A stretch of 64,000 nucleotides of DNA from Mesorhizobium japonicum MAFF 303099 (GTDB lineage: Bacteria; Pseudomonadota; Alphaproteobacteria; Rhizobiales; Rhizobiaceae): assembly GCF_000009625.1 (NCBI RefSeq), contig NC_002678.2, forward strand, positions 2,356,001-2,420,000. The letters are read 5' to 3'. The notes under the pieces are model-generated. The model worked only from the letters and a program-made list of their open reading frames with translations, did no database searches and had not been told where the DNA came from. Both the position numbers and the translations under genes were made by a program. Shown one piece after another: positions 34,977-44,010 of this stretch; position 1 is the stretch's first letter; each line of letters starts with the position of its first letter.

Positions 34977-36173
34977 ATGACAGGCACGCACGGCCCCTAC
35001 AACGCCTTCCTCGATCTTCGCCAGATGCCGGTGGCCCATGCCGAACTCGGCCCGCTCGCCGGCCTGCGGCTGGCCGTCAAGGACATTTACGATGTCGCCG
35101 GCTACCGCACCGGATGCGGCAATTCCAGGAAATTCACCGAAAGCAATGCCGCCTCGCGCACGGCGCCGGCCGTCCAGACGATTCTCGATGCCGGCGCGCG
35201 CTTCGTCGGCAAGACGCAGACCGACGAACTGGCCTTCGCGCTGTTCGGCCAGAACGCGCATTTTCCGTTTCCGGTGAACCCGGCGGCCCCCGACCGCGTC
35301 ACCGGCGGCTCGTCGTCCGGATCGGCATCAGCGGTGGCTGGCAGGCTGGCCGACATTGCCACCGGTTCCGACACCGGCGGCTCGATCCGCGCGCCGGCGA
35401 GTTTCTGTGGCCTGATCGGGCTGCGCACCACGCATGGCCGTATCGCGCTCGATGGCACCATGAAGCTGGCGCCGAGCTTCGACACGTTCGGCTGGTTCGC
35501 CGACGACATCGAGACCTACGAGACCGTCGGCAAGCTGCTGCTTGGCCGCGACCCGCATCAGCATTCCCTGGACCGCCCGATATCGCTCACCTGGCTGGAC
35601 GAGATGGTTGCGCGCCCGGCGCTTGGCGAATATGCCGCAATGAAGGCGCTGGCGGGTGCGGTTTTCGGTATGCCGGCGACCTCGACCACGCGCTTCAGCT
35701 CTTCCCCTGATGAACTCTACTGGTGCTTTCGCCGGCTGCAGGCCAGGGAAGCCTGGGGCGTGCATGGCGAATGGATCACCAGCGGCGAGCGCGACCTTGG
35801 CCCCGGCGTCGAGGAGCGTTTCGGCTTTGGCCGTGCCGTCGACGACCGCACGGCGCAGGCCGAAAACGTGCGCCGTCTGACCTTCCGCGGCGAACTCAGC
35901 GCCCTGCTCGGCCAGGACGGCTTCCTCGTCCTGCCGACGGTGCCCGGCCCGGCGCCCTATGTCGACTCGACGCCGGAGCAGTTCCAGGCCTATCGCGAGC
36001 GGGCCCTGCATCTTTTGTGCCTCGCCGGCCTGTCAGGCTTCCCCCAAATCACCTTGCCCATCGGCTCGGTCGCCGGCGCACCGTTCGGCCTTTCGCTGCT
36101 TGGCCCTTCCGGCAGCGACATTGCCCTGATACGGCTCGGCCGAAAACTTCTCGACGCAGCACAAAGGGCCTGA
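34977..36173 (+). CDS. Amidase signature family enzyme
   Basis: The 398-residue protein has the Ser-cisSer-Lys triad regions: Lys in RLAVKDIYDVAG (about residue 36), GGSSSGSASAVAG (about 103-115) and GSDTGGSIRAPAS (about 125-137). It hydrolyses an amide of unknown identity in the cytoplasm; the length is at the short end for the family. A LysR gene starts 3 bp after the stop, which suggests an autoregulated pair. Confidence 0.88.
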   Translation: MTGTHGPYNAFLDLRQMPVAHAELGPLAGLRLAVKDIYDVAGYRTGCGNSRKFTESNAASRTAPAVQTILDAGARFVGKTQTDELAFALFGQNAHFPFPVNPAAPDRVTGGSSSGSASAVAGRLADIATGSDTGGSIRAPASFCGLIGLRTTHGRIALDGTMKLAPSFDTFGWFADDIETYETVGKLLLGRDPHQHSLDRPISLTWLDEMVARPALGEYAAMKALAGAVFGMPATSTTRFSSSPDELYWCFRRLQAREAWGVHGEWITSGERDLGPGVEERFGFGRAVDDRTAQAENVRRLTFRGELSALLGQDGFLVLPTVPGPAPYVDSTPEQFQAYRERALHLLCLAGLSGFPQITLPIGSVAGAPFGLSLLGPSGSDIALIRLGRKLLDAAQRA

Positions 36174-36176
36174 ACC

Positions 36177-37076
36177 ATGGACACACTGACCCGCATGCGC
36201 GCCTTCATCGACGTCGTCGAGGCCGAGGGCTTTTCGGCGGCGGCGCGCAAGATCGGCCGCTCCAAGGCGCTGCTGTCGAAATATGTGCGCGAGCTGGAGG
36301 ACGAACTCGGCGCGCTGCTGCTGAACCGCACGACGCGCCAATTCTCGATGACCGAGGCCGGCCACACCTATTACCGGCGCGCCTCGGAGATCGTGCGCGA
36401 GGTCGACAGCCTGGCGGACGCCGTGCGCGAATCCTCCGGCGACGTGCGCGGCAGGATCAAACTGTCGGCGCCGCGCACCTTCGCCGATGCGCCGATCGGG
36501 CAGTCGCTGATCGATTTCGCCAAGCAGCACCCCGACATCGTGCTCGACATCCAGCTCGACGACCGCTTCGTCGACCTGGTCGAGGAAGGTTTCGATCTCG
36601 CGGTGCGCATCTCGCGCCTGGAGAACTCGTCGCTGATCGCGAGGCGGCTCGCGCCGTTTTCGGTGAAACTCTGCGCCTCGCCCGAACTGATCGCCAAGCA
36701 TGGCATGCCGACGCGGCCGCAGGATCTCGGCCACATGCCCTGTATCGTCGACACCAATGGCCGCGGGCTGAACAACTGGGCGTTCAAGGGCGACAACAAC
36801 GATCAGCTGAGCGTCGCGGTGGCAGGCCCGATCGAGGTCAACAGCCCGATGGCGGCGCGGGCCGCGGCCCTGTCGGGGCTCGGATTTTGCATCCTGCCGG
36901 ATTTCATCGCCTCGCCCGATCTCAAGAGTGGCCAGTTGGTGACAGCGCTCGACGACCGCATCCTGTCGGGCGGCGGCATCTTCGCCGTCTACCCGCACCG
37001 CCGCTATCTGCCGGCCAAGGTCCGCGTTTTCGTCGACTTCCTGGTGCAATGGTTCAGGACGCGTGAGGTCGCTTGA
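36177..37076 (+). CDS. LysR-family transcriptional regulator
   Basis: The 299-residue protein has an N-terminal winged HTH (FIDVVEAEGFSAAARKIG, ALLSKYVRELEDEL) and a LysR effector domain (RGRIKLSAPRTF, LDDRFVDLVEEGFDLAVR). It is co-oriented with and 3 bp behind the amidase gene, unlike the usual divergent LysR arrangement. The target is unknown, possibly the amidase operon itself. Confidence 0.9.
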   Translation: MDTLTRMRAFIDVVEAEGFSAAARKIGRSKALLSKYVRELEDELGALLLNRTTRQFSMTEAGHTYYRRASEIVREVDSLADAVRESSGDVRGRIKLSAPRTFADAPIGQSLIDFAKQHPDIVLDIQLDDRFVDLVEEGFDLAVRISRLENSSLIARRLAPFSVKLCASPELIAKHGMPTRPQDLGHMPCIVDTNGRGLNNWAFKGDNNDQLSVAVAGPIEVNSPMAARAAALSGLGFCILPDFIASPDLKSGQLVTALDDRILSGGGIFAVYPHRRYLPAKVRVFVDFLVQWFRTREVA

Positions 37077-37113
37077 CCTGCCCAGGACTCTTGTGGCGTG
37101 CGTGTTGTAGGCG

Positions 37114-37201
37114 CAAAACCGCCGCGCACTTTTGGGTGACACGCTTTGGGGTTCGCGCGTGTCACTGTCCCAAAACCGCTGCGCACTTTTGGGTGACACG
37201 C
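37114..37201. repeat. Two 31-bp direct repeats
   Basis: Copies at 37114-37144 and 37171-37201 differ at one position and start 57 bp apart. The unit begins CAAAACCGC and ends CTTTTGGGTGACACGC. A related AAAACCGC...CACTTTT core occurs at 49553-49577, so these belong to a dispersed Mesorhizobium-like repeat family. Confidence 0.8.
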
Positions 37202-37276
37202 ACGGGCGGTCCCAATTTCGCCCCCTTTCTGGTAACCTTCGGTTCCTCTCCAAAGCCAAGGGAATCGCGACCGGGA

Positions 37277-37945
37277 ATGCAGCTCAAACGGCACGCAATC
37301 ATACTGGCTTCGGCCCTGGCGGCGACCCTTGCCGCCACCAGACCGGCTTACGTGCATCCGCACGTCTTCGCCGAGGCACGCCTGGACGTCATCCTGTCCC
37401 CGGATCACCAAAGTGTGAAAGCGCTGCGTCATCTCTGGCGCTTCGACGACCTGTTTTCGAGTACGGTGATGATGGAGTTCGACAAGAACTCCGACCTGAA
37501 GCTTGACGACAAGGAGCTGAAGGAGGTCGCCGACACCGTCCATGCCTCGCTGGCCGAATTCAACTATTTCCAACTCGTCACGCAGAACGGCAAGGACGTG
37601 ACGATGGTGCCGCCTCCACATCTGATGGCCAATTTCGACAACGACCAGCTGATCATCCTGTTCGAGTCCGAGCCCAAGGTGCCGATCAAGCTGACCGGCA
37701 CGATCGACATCGGCGTCTATGATCCGACCTTCTACACGGCGATCGACTTCACCGAGGACTCCAACATCACGGTTGCAGGCCTGCCGTCGAATTGCACCAG
37801 CAAGGTGATCCGGCCGGACCCGGACGAGGCCATCAAGGAAAACCAGAAGACCCTGACGGATGCCTTCTTCAACGACCCGACAGGCACCGACATGAGCAAG
37901 ATCTTTGCCACCAAACTCGAACTGACCTGTCAGCCAGAAGGATGA
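37277..37945 (+). CDS. DUF1007 periplasmic protein, partner of metal exporter
   Basis: From ATG 37277 the 222-residue protein has a signal peptide (IILASALAATLAAT) and the DUF1007 N-terminal block HPHVFAEARLDV. It also contains RHLWRFDDLFSS and MEFDKNSDLKLDDKEL. DUF1007 proteins commonly sit beside RcnA/NicO exporters and probably help handle nickel or cobalt in the periplasm. The stop overlaps the exporter start by ATGA. Longer in-frame starts run through the 31-bp repeats and are rejected. Confidence 0.82.
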   Translation: MQLKRHAIILASALAATLAATRPAYVHPHVFAEARLDVILSPDHQSVKALRHLWRFDDLFSSTVMMEFDKNSDLKLDDKELKEVADTVHASLAEFNYFQLVTQNGKDVTMVPPPHLMANFDNDQLIILFESEPKVPIKLTGTIDIGVYDPTFYTAIDFTEDSNITVAGLPSNCTSKVIRPDPDEAIKENQKTLTDAFFNDPTGTDMSKIFATKLELTCQPEG

Positions 37946-39153
37946 AGCCGGTGACGAAACCGTCCCTGCGTTTGGCATTCGGCCTGTTGGCCCTCACCTT
38001 TGCCGCGATGCACTTCGCCAACGCCGCGCACGCCCAGTCCTCGCTCGGCATCGGCGTCAATGACGGCATGGCGCCCACCACCGGTCCGTTCGCCCACATC
38101 CTGATGTGGATCAACCTCAGACAGCAGGAATTCTACCGGGCGCTGGCGACGGCGATGAAGGCGATGCGCCAGGACAACAGCAAGCTCTGGGTGCTCATCG
38201 GCCTGTCCTTCGCCTATGGCATCTTCCATGCCGCCGGCCCCGGCCACGGCAAGGCGGTGATCTCGTCCTACATGGTTGCCAATGAAGTGGCGCTCAAGCG
38301 CGGCATCCTGTTGTCCTTCGTCTCGGCCCTGCTCCAGGGCCTGACCGCGATCGCGGTCATGCTGGTTGCCTATTTCGTCCTGCGCGGCACCACCATCTCG
38401 ATGACCGACGCGGCCTGGTTCATGGAGATCATGAGCTTTGCCCTCGTCACCCTGTTCGGCGCCTGGCTGCTGTGGCGCAAGCTCGGCCCGTCGATCCTGC
38501 GCCTGTTCGGCAGGGCGCCCGCCTACAGCCTGTCGGCGGCGCACGCCGGCCATTCGCATGGGGGTCACGCGACTCATTCCCACGCTGGTCATTCGCATGC
38601 CGCGCACAGCCTTTCGGCGCATGCGCATTCGCACGCGGTACATGGGCATGACGACCACGACCATGACCATTCGCACAACCATCACGACCACGCCGCGCAT
38701 GACCACCATCACGACCATGGCACGCATGCTCATCATGACCATGCGCATCACGATCACGCGGCGGGCGAGGTCTGCGAAACCTGCGGCCACTCGCATGCGC
38801 CCGATCCGGCGCTGCTGTCGGGCGACCGTTTCGACTGGCGCACCGCCTGGTCGGCGGTGGCCGCCGTCGGCATACGCCCCTGCTCCGGCGCGCTGATCGT
38901 GCTGAGCTTCGCGCTGCTCAACGGGCTCTGGCTCGGCGGCCTGCTGTCGGTGCTTGCGATGTCGCTGGGCACAGCCATCACCGTCTCGGCGCTGGCAACG
39001 CTTGCCGTGACCGCCAAGAACTGGGCGGTGTATTTCGCCGGTGACGGCCGCATGGGCAACCGCATCCATTCGATCGTCGAGATCGGCGGCGCCGCCTTCG
39101 TCTTCTTGTTCGGACTGCTGCTGCTGTCGGCGAGCCTGACCGGCAGCGTCTAG
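37942..39153 (+). CDS. Nickel/cobalt efflux permease (RcnA/NicO family) with His-rich loop
   Basis: The 403-residue membrane protein has a signal-like N-terminus, then GIFHAAGPGHGKAVISSY and, after the loop, GIRPCSGALIVLSFAL, both hallmark NicO/RcnA motifs. The cytoplasmic loop at about residues 205-290 is dominated by His, Asp and Ala (HSHGGHATHSH, HDHDHSHNHHDH) and should bind Ni2+/Co2+/Zn2+. It is coupled to the DUF1007 gene. No RcnR-type regulator was found nearby. Confidence 0.88.
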   Translation: MKPVTKPSLRLAFGLLALTFAAMHFANAAHAQSSLGIGVNDGMAPTTGPFAHILMWINLRQQEFYRALATAMKAMRQDNSKLWVLIGLSFAYGIFHAAGPGHGKAVISSYMVANEVALKRGILLSFVSALLQGLTAIAVMLVAYFVLRGTTISMTDAAWFMEIMSFALVTLFGAWLLWRKLGPSILRLFGRAPAYSLSAAHAGHSHGGHATHSHAGHSHAAHSLSAHAHSHAVHGHDDHDHDHSHNHHDHAAHDHHHDHGTHAHHDHAHHDHAAGEVCETCGHSHAPDPALLSGDRFDWRTAWSAVAAVGIRPCSGALIVLSFALLNGLWLGGLLSVLAMSLGTAITVSALATLAVTAKNWAVYFAGDGRMGNRIHSIVEIGGAAFVFLFGLLLLSASLTGSV

Positions 39154-39195
39154 GCCTGTCTTACCCCATTGAAATGGGATGGCGCCGGTAAACTC

Positions 39196-40173
39196 CTACC
39201 CAGGAAGCTGGCCATCCAACTCATCCTCGATATGCGCGCGGATGATCTCGTCAAAACTCTTCTCGGCGCTGAAGCCGAGTTCTCGTGATCGGTTCGCCTC
39301 GAAGCGGGTCGGCCAGCCCTTGACGATCGCCCAGATCGTCTCGTCCGGCACCTCGCGGATCAGCTTCACCACTTTCGGCCCGGCAATGCGCTCCAGCGCC
39401 TCGATCTGCTCGCCGACGGTGACGGCGACGCCAGGCATCGTCAAATTGCGGCGCGGTCCGACGACACCGCCATCGATCCCGGCCGCATGGATCAGGAAAT
39501 TCACCGCCGAGCGCGGGCTGGCATGGGTGTGCGCGACCGAGCGCGGCACCGGCAGGATCGCCTCTTGTCCGCTCAACGGCTCGCGGATGATGCCGGAGAA
39601 GAAGCCGGAGGCGGCCTTGTTCGGCTTGCCGGGCCGCACGCAGATGGTCGGCAGGCGGATGCCGATGCCGTCGAAGAAACCGCGCCTGGAATAGTCGGCG
39701 AGCAGCGCCTCGCTCATCTGCTTCTGCGTGCCGTAGGAGGTCAGCGGTGTCGGGTGGAAGTCATCGGGAATGACATCCGGGAACGGCGCGCCGAAGACGG
39801 CGATCGACGAGGTGAAAACGACGCGCGGCGCATAACCCGCCAGTCGGATGGCGTCGAACAGCGCCCGCGTACCGTCGAGATTGACGCGGTAGCCAAGTTC
39901 GAAATTCGCTTCCGCCTCGCCCGACACGATGCCGGCGAGATGGAAGACGACATCGGGACGCGACGCGGCCAGGCTTTCGGCGGCACCAGCTTCCGCAAGG
40001 TCGCCGGTATGGGTGCTGATGCTGACGCCCTCCATGGCCGGGGCCTGCGGCGACACGATGTCGTGCAGGTCGAGCGCAGTGATCGCCTTGCCGCGCAGCG
40101 TGCCGTCCTTGGCCAGCCGGGCGATGAGTTTGCGGCCGACCATGCCCGCGGCGCCGGTGATCAGAATGCGCAT
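39196..40173 (-). CDS. denD: NAD-dependent epimerase/dehydratase family protein, DenD-like (D-erythronate dehydrogenase)
   Basis: The 325-residue extended SDR has GAAGMVGRKL at the N-terminus, FTSSIAVFG and the catalytic YGTQK. The C-terminal part (RPGKPNKAASGF, NLTMPGVAVTVGEQIEAL) matches DenD-type D-erythronate dehydrogenases. It would oxidise the 2-OH of a C4 sugar acid using NAD+. Partner genes (denK, otnC, otnI) are not nearby. It is preceded 12 bp upstream by a small membrane protein gene. Confidence 0.75.
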   Translation of the reverse strand: MRILITGAAGMVGRKLIARLAKDGTLRGKAITALDLHDIVSPQAPAMEGVSISTHTGDLAEAGAAESLAASRPDVVFHLAGIVSGEAEANFELGYRVNLDGTRALFDAIRLAGYAPRVVFTSSIAVFGAPFPDVIPDDFHPTPLTSYGTQKQMSEALLADYSRRGFFDGIGIRLPTICVRPGKPNKAASGFFSGIIREPLSGQEAILPVPRSVAHTHASPRSAVNFLIHAAGIDGGVVGPRRNLTMPGVAVTVGEQIEALERIAGPKVVKLIREVPDETIWAIVKGWPTRFEANRSRELGFSAEKSFDEIIRAHIEDELDGQLPG

Positions 40174-40185
40174 GTCAAAATTCCC

Positions 40186-40398
40186 TTACTTGCCCTGATT
40201 TTTTCGCTGGCTGCGCGCGCGCAGCCAGAACACGAGGAAAAACGCCAGCACGAAGACGATGCCGAATATGCCGGCGAGCACCGTCGAAAGACTGCCGAGT
40301 GCCAGCATCACGGTTGGCAAGTAGAAGGCCGCGATGCCGAACAGCAGCATGATCCACAGCGCGGCAACAGCGGCATTCCTGGTGTCGCGGTCCATCAT
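40186..40398 (-). CDS. Small two-helix membrane protein, unknown
   Basis: The 70-residue protein starts MMDRDTRNAAV and has two hydrophobic helices (ALWIMLLFGIAAFYL; IFGIVFVLAFFLVFWL) with a basic tail (RARSQRKNQGK). It lies 12 bp upstream of the DenD-like gene. A longer in-frame start at 40449 is possible, but its extra residues are unlike a membrane protein N-terminus. No family was recognised. Confidence 0.55.
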   Translation of the reverse strand: MMDRDTRNAAVAALWIMLLFGIAAFYLPTVMLALGSLSTVLAGIFGIVFVLAFFLVFWLRARSQRKNQGK

Positions 40399-40480
40399 GC
40401 AGCACCGGGGCAGCGGGCATTCGTCAGGCTGGCTTTCAAAGCTGTGCAACTCCTGAGGCAGCGCCGGCTATCGACCGGGC

Positions 40481-41464
40481 TTAGTGATGGTGGCTGTGAT
40501 GCGCGGCCGCATCGTGCTCATGCTCATGTTCATGCTCGTGGTCGCCGGCCTCGTCGGCGCATTGGCCGAATTCCGGTTCCACGGTGGCATGGCTGATGCC
40601 GTGCTCGCTGGCAAGCCGCTTCTTGATGGCGCTGACGGCCCGATGCGCATCGACACCCTCGTCAAGGCAGGCATGCAGCGTCGCCATGTTGCTTGACCCA
40701 TCGATCGACCAGACATGCATATGGTGCACTTCGCGCACGCCTTGGATCGTGGTTTCCAAGTCCGTTGCGATGAGGTCGCGGTCGAGGCTTGGCGGCACGC
40801 CTTCGAGCAGCACATGGGCGGCGGCGCGCATCAGCGACCAGGCCGTCGACAGGATCAGCAGCGAGACCAGCACCGACAGGATCGGGTCGATCGGCGTCCA
40901 GCCGGTAACAAGGATCACCACCGCCGCCACGATCGCCGCCGCCGAGCCGAGCAGGTCGCCAAGCACATGCAGGATGGCGCCGCGCATGTTGAGGCTTTCG
41001 CGATCGCCGCCATGCAGCACCAGGAAGGAACCGATATTGACCAGCAGGCCGAGGATCGCCACGACCAGCATCGGTCCGCCAAGCACCGGCGCCGGTGTGA
41101 GCAGGCGCTGCCAGGCCTCGTAGACGATCCACAGCGCGATGACGAAGATGGCGATGCCGTTGGTGTAGGCGACCAGCGTCTTGACCCGGCCAAAACCATA
41201 GGTGAGCTGGCCCGTCGCCGGCCGCCCGGCTAGATGGAAGGCATACCAGGCAAGGCCGAGGGCGATGGCGTCGGCCAGCATGTGGCCGGCGTCCGCCAGC
41301 AGCGCCAGCGACCCGGTGAACAGGCCGCCAAGCGCTTCCGCCACCATGAAGCCCGCCGTCAGGCAGGCGGCGATCAGCACGCGCTTCTTGTCGGTCGCGC
41401 CATGCACATGGCCGGCGCCCTCGTGATCATGCCCGCTATGGTCGTGGGAATGGGTGTGCGCCAA
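40481..41464 (-). CDS. Cation diffusion facilitator (CzcD/DmeF-like metal exporter)
   Basis: The start is TTG 41464, with AGGAG at 41472-41476, and gives 327 residues. Both ends are His-rich (MAHTHSHDHSGHDH; HEHEHEHEHDAAAHHSHHH). Six helices include LLADAGHMLADA in helix 2 and HVLGDLLGS in helix 5, the metal-site residues of CDF exporters. The C-terminal cytoplasmic domain has VREVHHMHVWSI. It exports Zn2+ or Co2+ using the proton gradient. No ATG fits the ribosome site. Confidence 0.88.
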   Translation of the reverse strand: MAHTHSHDHSGHDHEGAGHVHGATDKKRVLIAACLTAGFMVAEALGGLFTGSLALLADAGHMLADAIALGLAWYAFHLAGRPATGQLTYGFGRVKTLVAYTNGIAIFVIALWIVYEAWQRLLTPAPVLGGPMLVVAILGLLVNIGSFLVLHGGDRESLNMRGAILHVLGDLLGSAAAIVAAVVILVTGWTPIDPILSVLVSLLILSTAWSLMRAAAHVLLEGVPPSLDRDLIATDLETTIQGVREVHHMHVWSIDGSSNMATLHACLDEGVDAHRAVSAIKKRLASEHGISHATVEPEFGQCADEAGDHEHEHEHEHDAAAHHSHHH

Positions 41465-41496
41465 ATGGCAGCTCCTGTCATGCGCCCCAGCCGGAC

Positions 41497-42183
41497 TTAA
41501 GCGCCGAATTCTGCGCGACAATCCTCGAGCCGTCGCTTCTGCTGGCCGGCGCCGTCGAAATTGGCCGGGTCGAGCCATGCCTCATAGGCTTTGCGCAGGG
41601 CCGGCCATTCCTTGTCGATGATCGAATACCATGCGGTATCGCGGTTTTCACCCTTGACGATGAGGTGCTGGCGGAAAATGCCCTCGAACTTGAAGCCGAA
41701 CCGTTCCGCCGCCCGCTTCGACGGCTCGTTGCGGTTGTTGCACTTCCATTCGTAGCGGCGGTAGCCGAGTTCGTCGAAGATGTATTTCATGAACAGGAAC
41801 TGCGCTTCCGTCGCGCCCGGCTTGCGCGAGATCAGCGGCCCCCAATAGATGTTGCCGATCTCGATGACGCCGTAGGCGGGATCGATGCGCATCAATGTCT
41901 GGCGGCCGGCGACCTTGCCGCTGGCCTTGTCGATGACGGCGAAGAACAGCGGGTCTTCGCTCGCCTCGACCTTGTCCAGCCAGGGTTGGAAGGCGGGGCG
42001 GGTTTCCGGCGGATAGTCGGGCAGCCAGGCGAAGCGCCCGTCGACATCGGACACGGAAGACGCTTCATAAAGCCCATCACCGTGTTTTGCGGCGCTCAGC
42101 GGTTCAAGCCTGACATAGCGACCGTCGATCGCCTTGCGCTCCGGTCGCGGGCGCGCCTGCCAATCTCTGAGATTTTCCGACAC
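41497..42183 (-). CDS. GNAT N-acetyltransferase (RimJ/RimL-like)
   Basis: GTG 42183 with a GGAG site gives 228 residues: GRYVRLEPLSAAKHGDGLY, VIEIGNIYWGPL, RRYEWKCNNRNEPSKRAAERFGF and GIFRQHLIVKGENRD. This is the pattern of acetyltransferases of the RimJ/L group acting on proteins or small amines. In-frame extension upstream would overlap the aminotransferase promoter. Target unknown. Confidence 0.82.
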   Translation of the reverse strand: MSENLRDWQARPRPERKAIDGRYVRLEPLSAAKHGDGLYEASSVSDVDGRFAWLPDYPPETRPAFQPWLDKVEASEDPLFFAVIDKASGKVAGRQTLMRIDPAYGVIEIGNIYWGPLISRKPGATEAQFLFMKYIFDELGYRRYEWKCNNRNEPSKRAAERFGFKFEGIFRQHLIVKGENRDTAWYSIIDKEWPALRKAYEAWLDPANFDGAGQQKRRLEDCRAEFGA

Positions 42184-42266
42184 CGAGGACTCCAATCCGT
42201 TTGACTTTTGCCAGCCGAAGCTCACAAAAACGCAACCCCACAGTAAGAACCACACGGACGGGAAAA

Positions 42267-43451
42267 ATGCTCCACACGATTTCGGCCTTCGACCGTCTCG
42301 GCGAGGAAAACGCGTTCGCGGTGCTCGCGCGGGCGACCGCACTTGCCCAACAAGGCCGCGACATCGTCAATCTCGGCATCGGCCAGCCCGACTTCAAGAC
42401 GCCGCAGCACATCGTCGAGGCGGCGATCAAGGCGCTGCGCGACGGCCACCACGGCTACACGCCGGCCAACGGCCTGCTGGCAACGCGCGAGGCGGTGGTG
42501 CGGCGCACGCTGACCACCACCGGCGTCGAGGTCTCGCCCGAAGCGGTGATGATCCTGCCCGGCGGCAAGCCGACCATGTTCGCCGCGATCCTGATGTTCG
42601 GCGAGCCTGGCGCCGAGATCCTCTATCCCGACCCCGGCTTTCCCATCTATCGTTCGATGATCGAATTCACCGGTGCCGCGCCGATCCCGGTGCCGATGCG
42701 CGAGGAAAACGGCTTTGCCTTTTCCGCAGAAGAAACGCTGGCACTGATCACCTCCAAGACCAGGCTCTTGATCCTCAACTCGCCGGCCAACCCGACCGGC
42801 GGCGTCACGCCGCGCGCCGAAATCGAGAAGCTGGTCAAGGGGCTGGAGAAACACCCCGATGTCGCCATCCTCTCCGACGAGATCTACGACGCTATGACCT
42901 ATGACGGCGAGACGCACTGCTCGCTGCTCGGCTATCCCGAAATCCGCGACCGGCTGATCGTGCTCAATGGCTGGTCCAAGACCTGGGCGATGACCGGCTG
43001 GCGCATGGGCTGGTCGATCTGGCCGAATGGCGACAGGGGCGCACATCTCTACGACAAGGTGCGCAAGCTGGCGGTCAATTGCTGGTCCTGCGTCAACGCG
43101 CCGAGCCAGTTCGCCGGCATCGCGGCCATCGACGGCCCGCAGGACGACGTCGACACCATGATGCGCGCCTTCGACCGCCGCAGGAAGGTCGTCGTCGAAG
43201 GGCTGAATGCCTTGCCCAACATTTCCTGCATCACGCCCAAGGGCGCGTTCTACGCCTTCCCCAATGTCTCGAAAACCGGCTGGAAGGCAAAGAAGCTCGC
43301 CTCCGCACTGCTCGACGACGCCGGCGTGGCGCTGATCGGCGGCCCCGATTTCGGCATTCTCGGCGAAGGCTATGTCAGGCTCTCCTACGCCAACTCCGAG
43401 GAGAACATCTTGCGCGCGCTGGAACGGATCGGGGCGTTCCTCTCCAAATAG
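42267..43451 (+). CDS. Class I/II PLP aminotransferase
   Basis: The 394-residue enzyme has NLGIGQPDFKTPQH near the N-terminus, NSPANPTGG, SDEIYDAMTYDG and the PLP-lysine region NGWSKTWAMTGWRMGW. It is related to aspartate/tyrosine aminotransferases, but the substrate cannot be read from sequence. ATG 42267 follows a GGGAAAA stretch; an upstream ATG at 42201 would add residues unlike the family. It is divergent from the GNAT gene. Confidence 0.88.
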   Translation: MLHTISAFDRLGEENAFAVLARATALAQQGRDIVNLGIGQPDFKTPQHIVEAAIKALRDGHHGYTPANGLLATREAVVRRTLTTTGVEVSPEAVMILPGGKPTMFAAILMFGEPGAEILYPDPGFPIYRSMIEFTGAAPIPVPMREENGFAFSAEETLALITSKTRLLILNSPANPTGGVTPRAEIEKLVKGLEKHPDVAILSDEIYDAMTYDGETHCSLLGYPEIRDRLIVLNGWSKTWAMTGWRMGWSIWPNGDRGAHLYDKVRKLAVNCWSCVNAPSQFAGIAAIDGPQDDVDTMMRAFDRRRKVVVEGLNALPNISCITPKGAFYAFPNVSKTGWKAKKLASALLDDAGVALIGGPDFGILGEGYVRLSYANSEENILRALERIGAFLSK

Positions 43452-43602
43452 ACATCGAAGCAGGCCGGAGCCTTTCCGGATAATTAGCGGCCAGCCGCCA
43501 TGGCGGTGTCATGATCCGTCGGGAGGCTCGCGGGCAAGACTGTGCCTCCATGTCGGGACCGGTTACGATCCGAGGATTGGGATCGAACCGGGGGTGCCCT
43601 AG

Positions 43603-43977
43603 ATGTTCTATGCAATCCTTGCCTATCACATGGAAGATGCGATCAAGGCGCTGACGCCGCAGGAAGATGCGGCACTGATGGCCGACCTGCTGAAGATCAA
43701 CACGCGGCTTCGTGAGGAAGGCACACTTGGACCGTCGGCGCGTCTGGGGGCGACGCAGGATGCCTTCACCTTGCGCGGCCCGGGCGACGGCGTGGTCATC
43801 GACGGCCCTTTCGCCGAGACCAAGGAACAATTGCTCGGCCTCTATGTCGTCGACTGCGCCACCCGGGACAAGGCCATCGCGATCGCCCGCGACCTTCGCC
43901 GCGTCAATTCGACCGCCGTCTACGAGATCAGGCCCATTCTGCTGTTCAAGCCCGGTGCGCCGCTGGCGGGCAAATGA
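43603..43977 (+). CDS. YciI/DGPF-domain protein
   Basis: The 124-residue single-domain protein begins MFYAILAYHMEDAI and carries the diagnostic DGPFAETKEQLLG segment (about residues 68-80), ending YEIRPILLF. DGPF proteins often accompany ECF sigma factors, but none is adjacent here. It is probably a small enzyme or ligand-binding protein of ferredoxin-like fold. Function unknown. Confidence 0.82.
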   Translation: MFYAILAYHMEDAIKALTPQEDAALMADLLKINTRLREEGTLGPSARLGATQDAFTLRGPGDGVVIDGPFAETKEQLLGLYVVDCATRDKAIAIARDLRRVNSTAVYEIRPILLFKPGAPLAGK

Positions 43978-44010
43978 GCCGGCGGCGGAGGCCCTGCAAG
44001 CGTCCGCTGC

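Noticed and set aside
37114..37201. Possible CRISPR array
   Set aside because: Only two repeat copies with a 26-bp gap, no cas genes, and the repeat core recurs elsewhere as a dispersed element.
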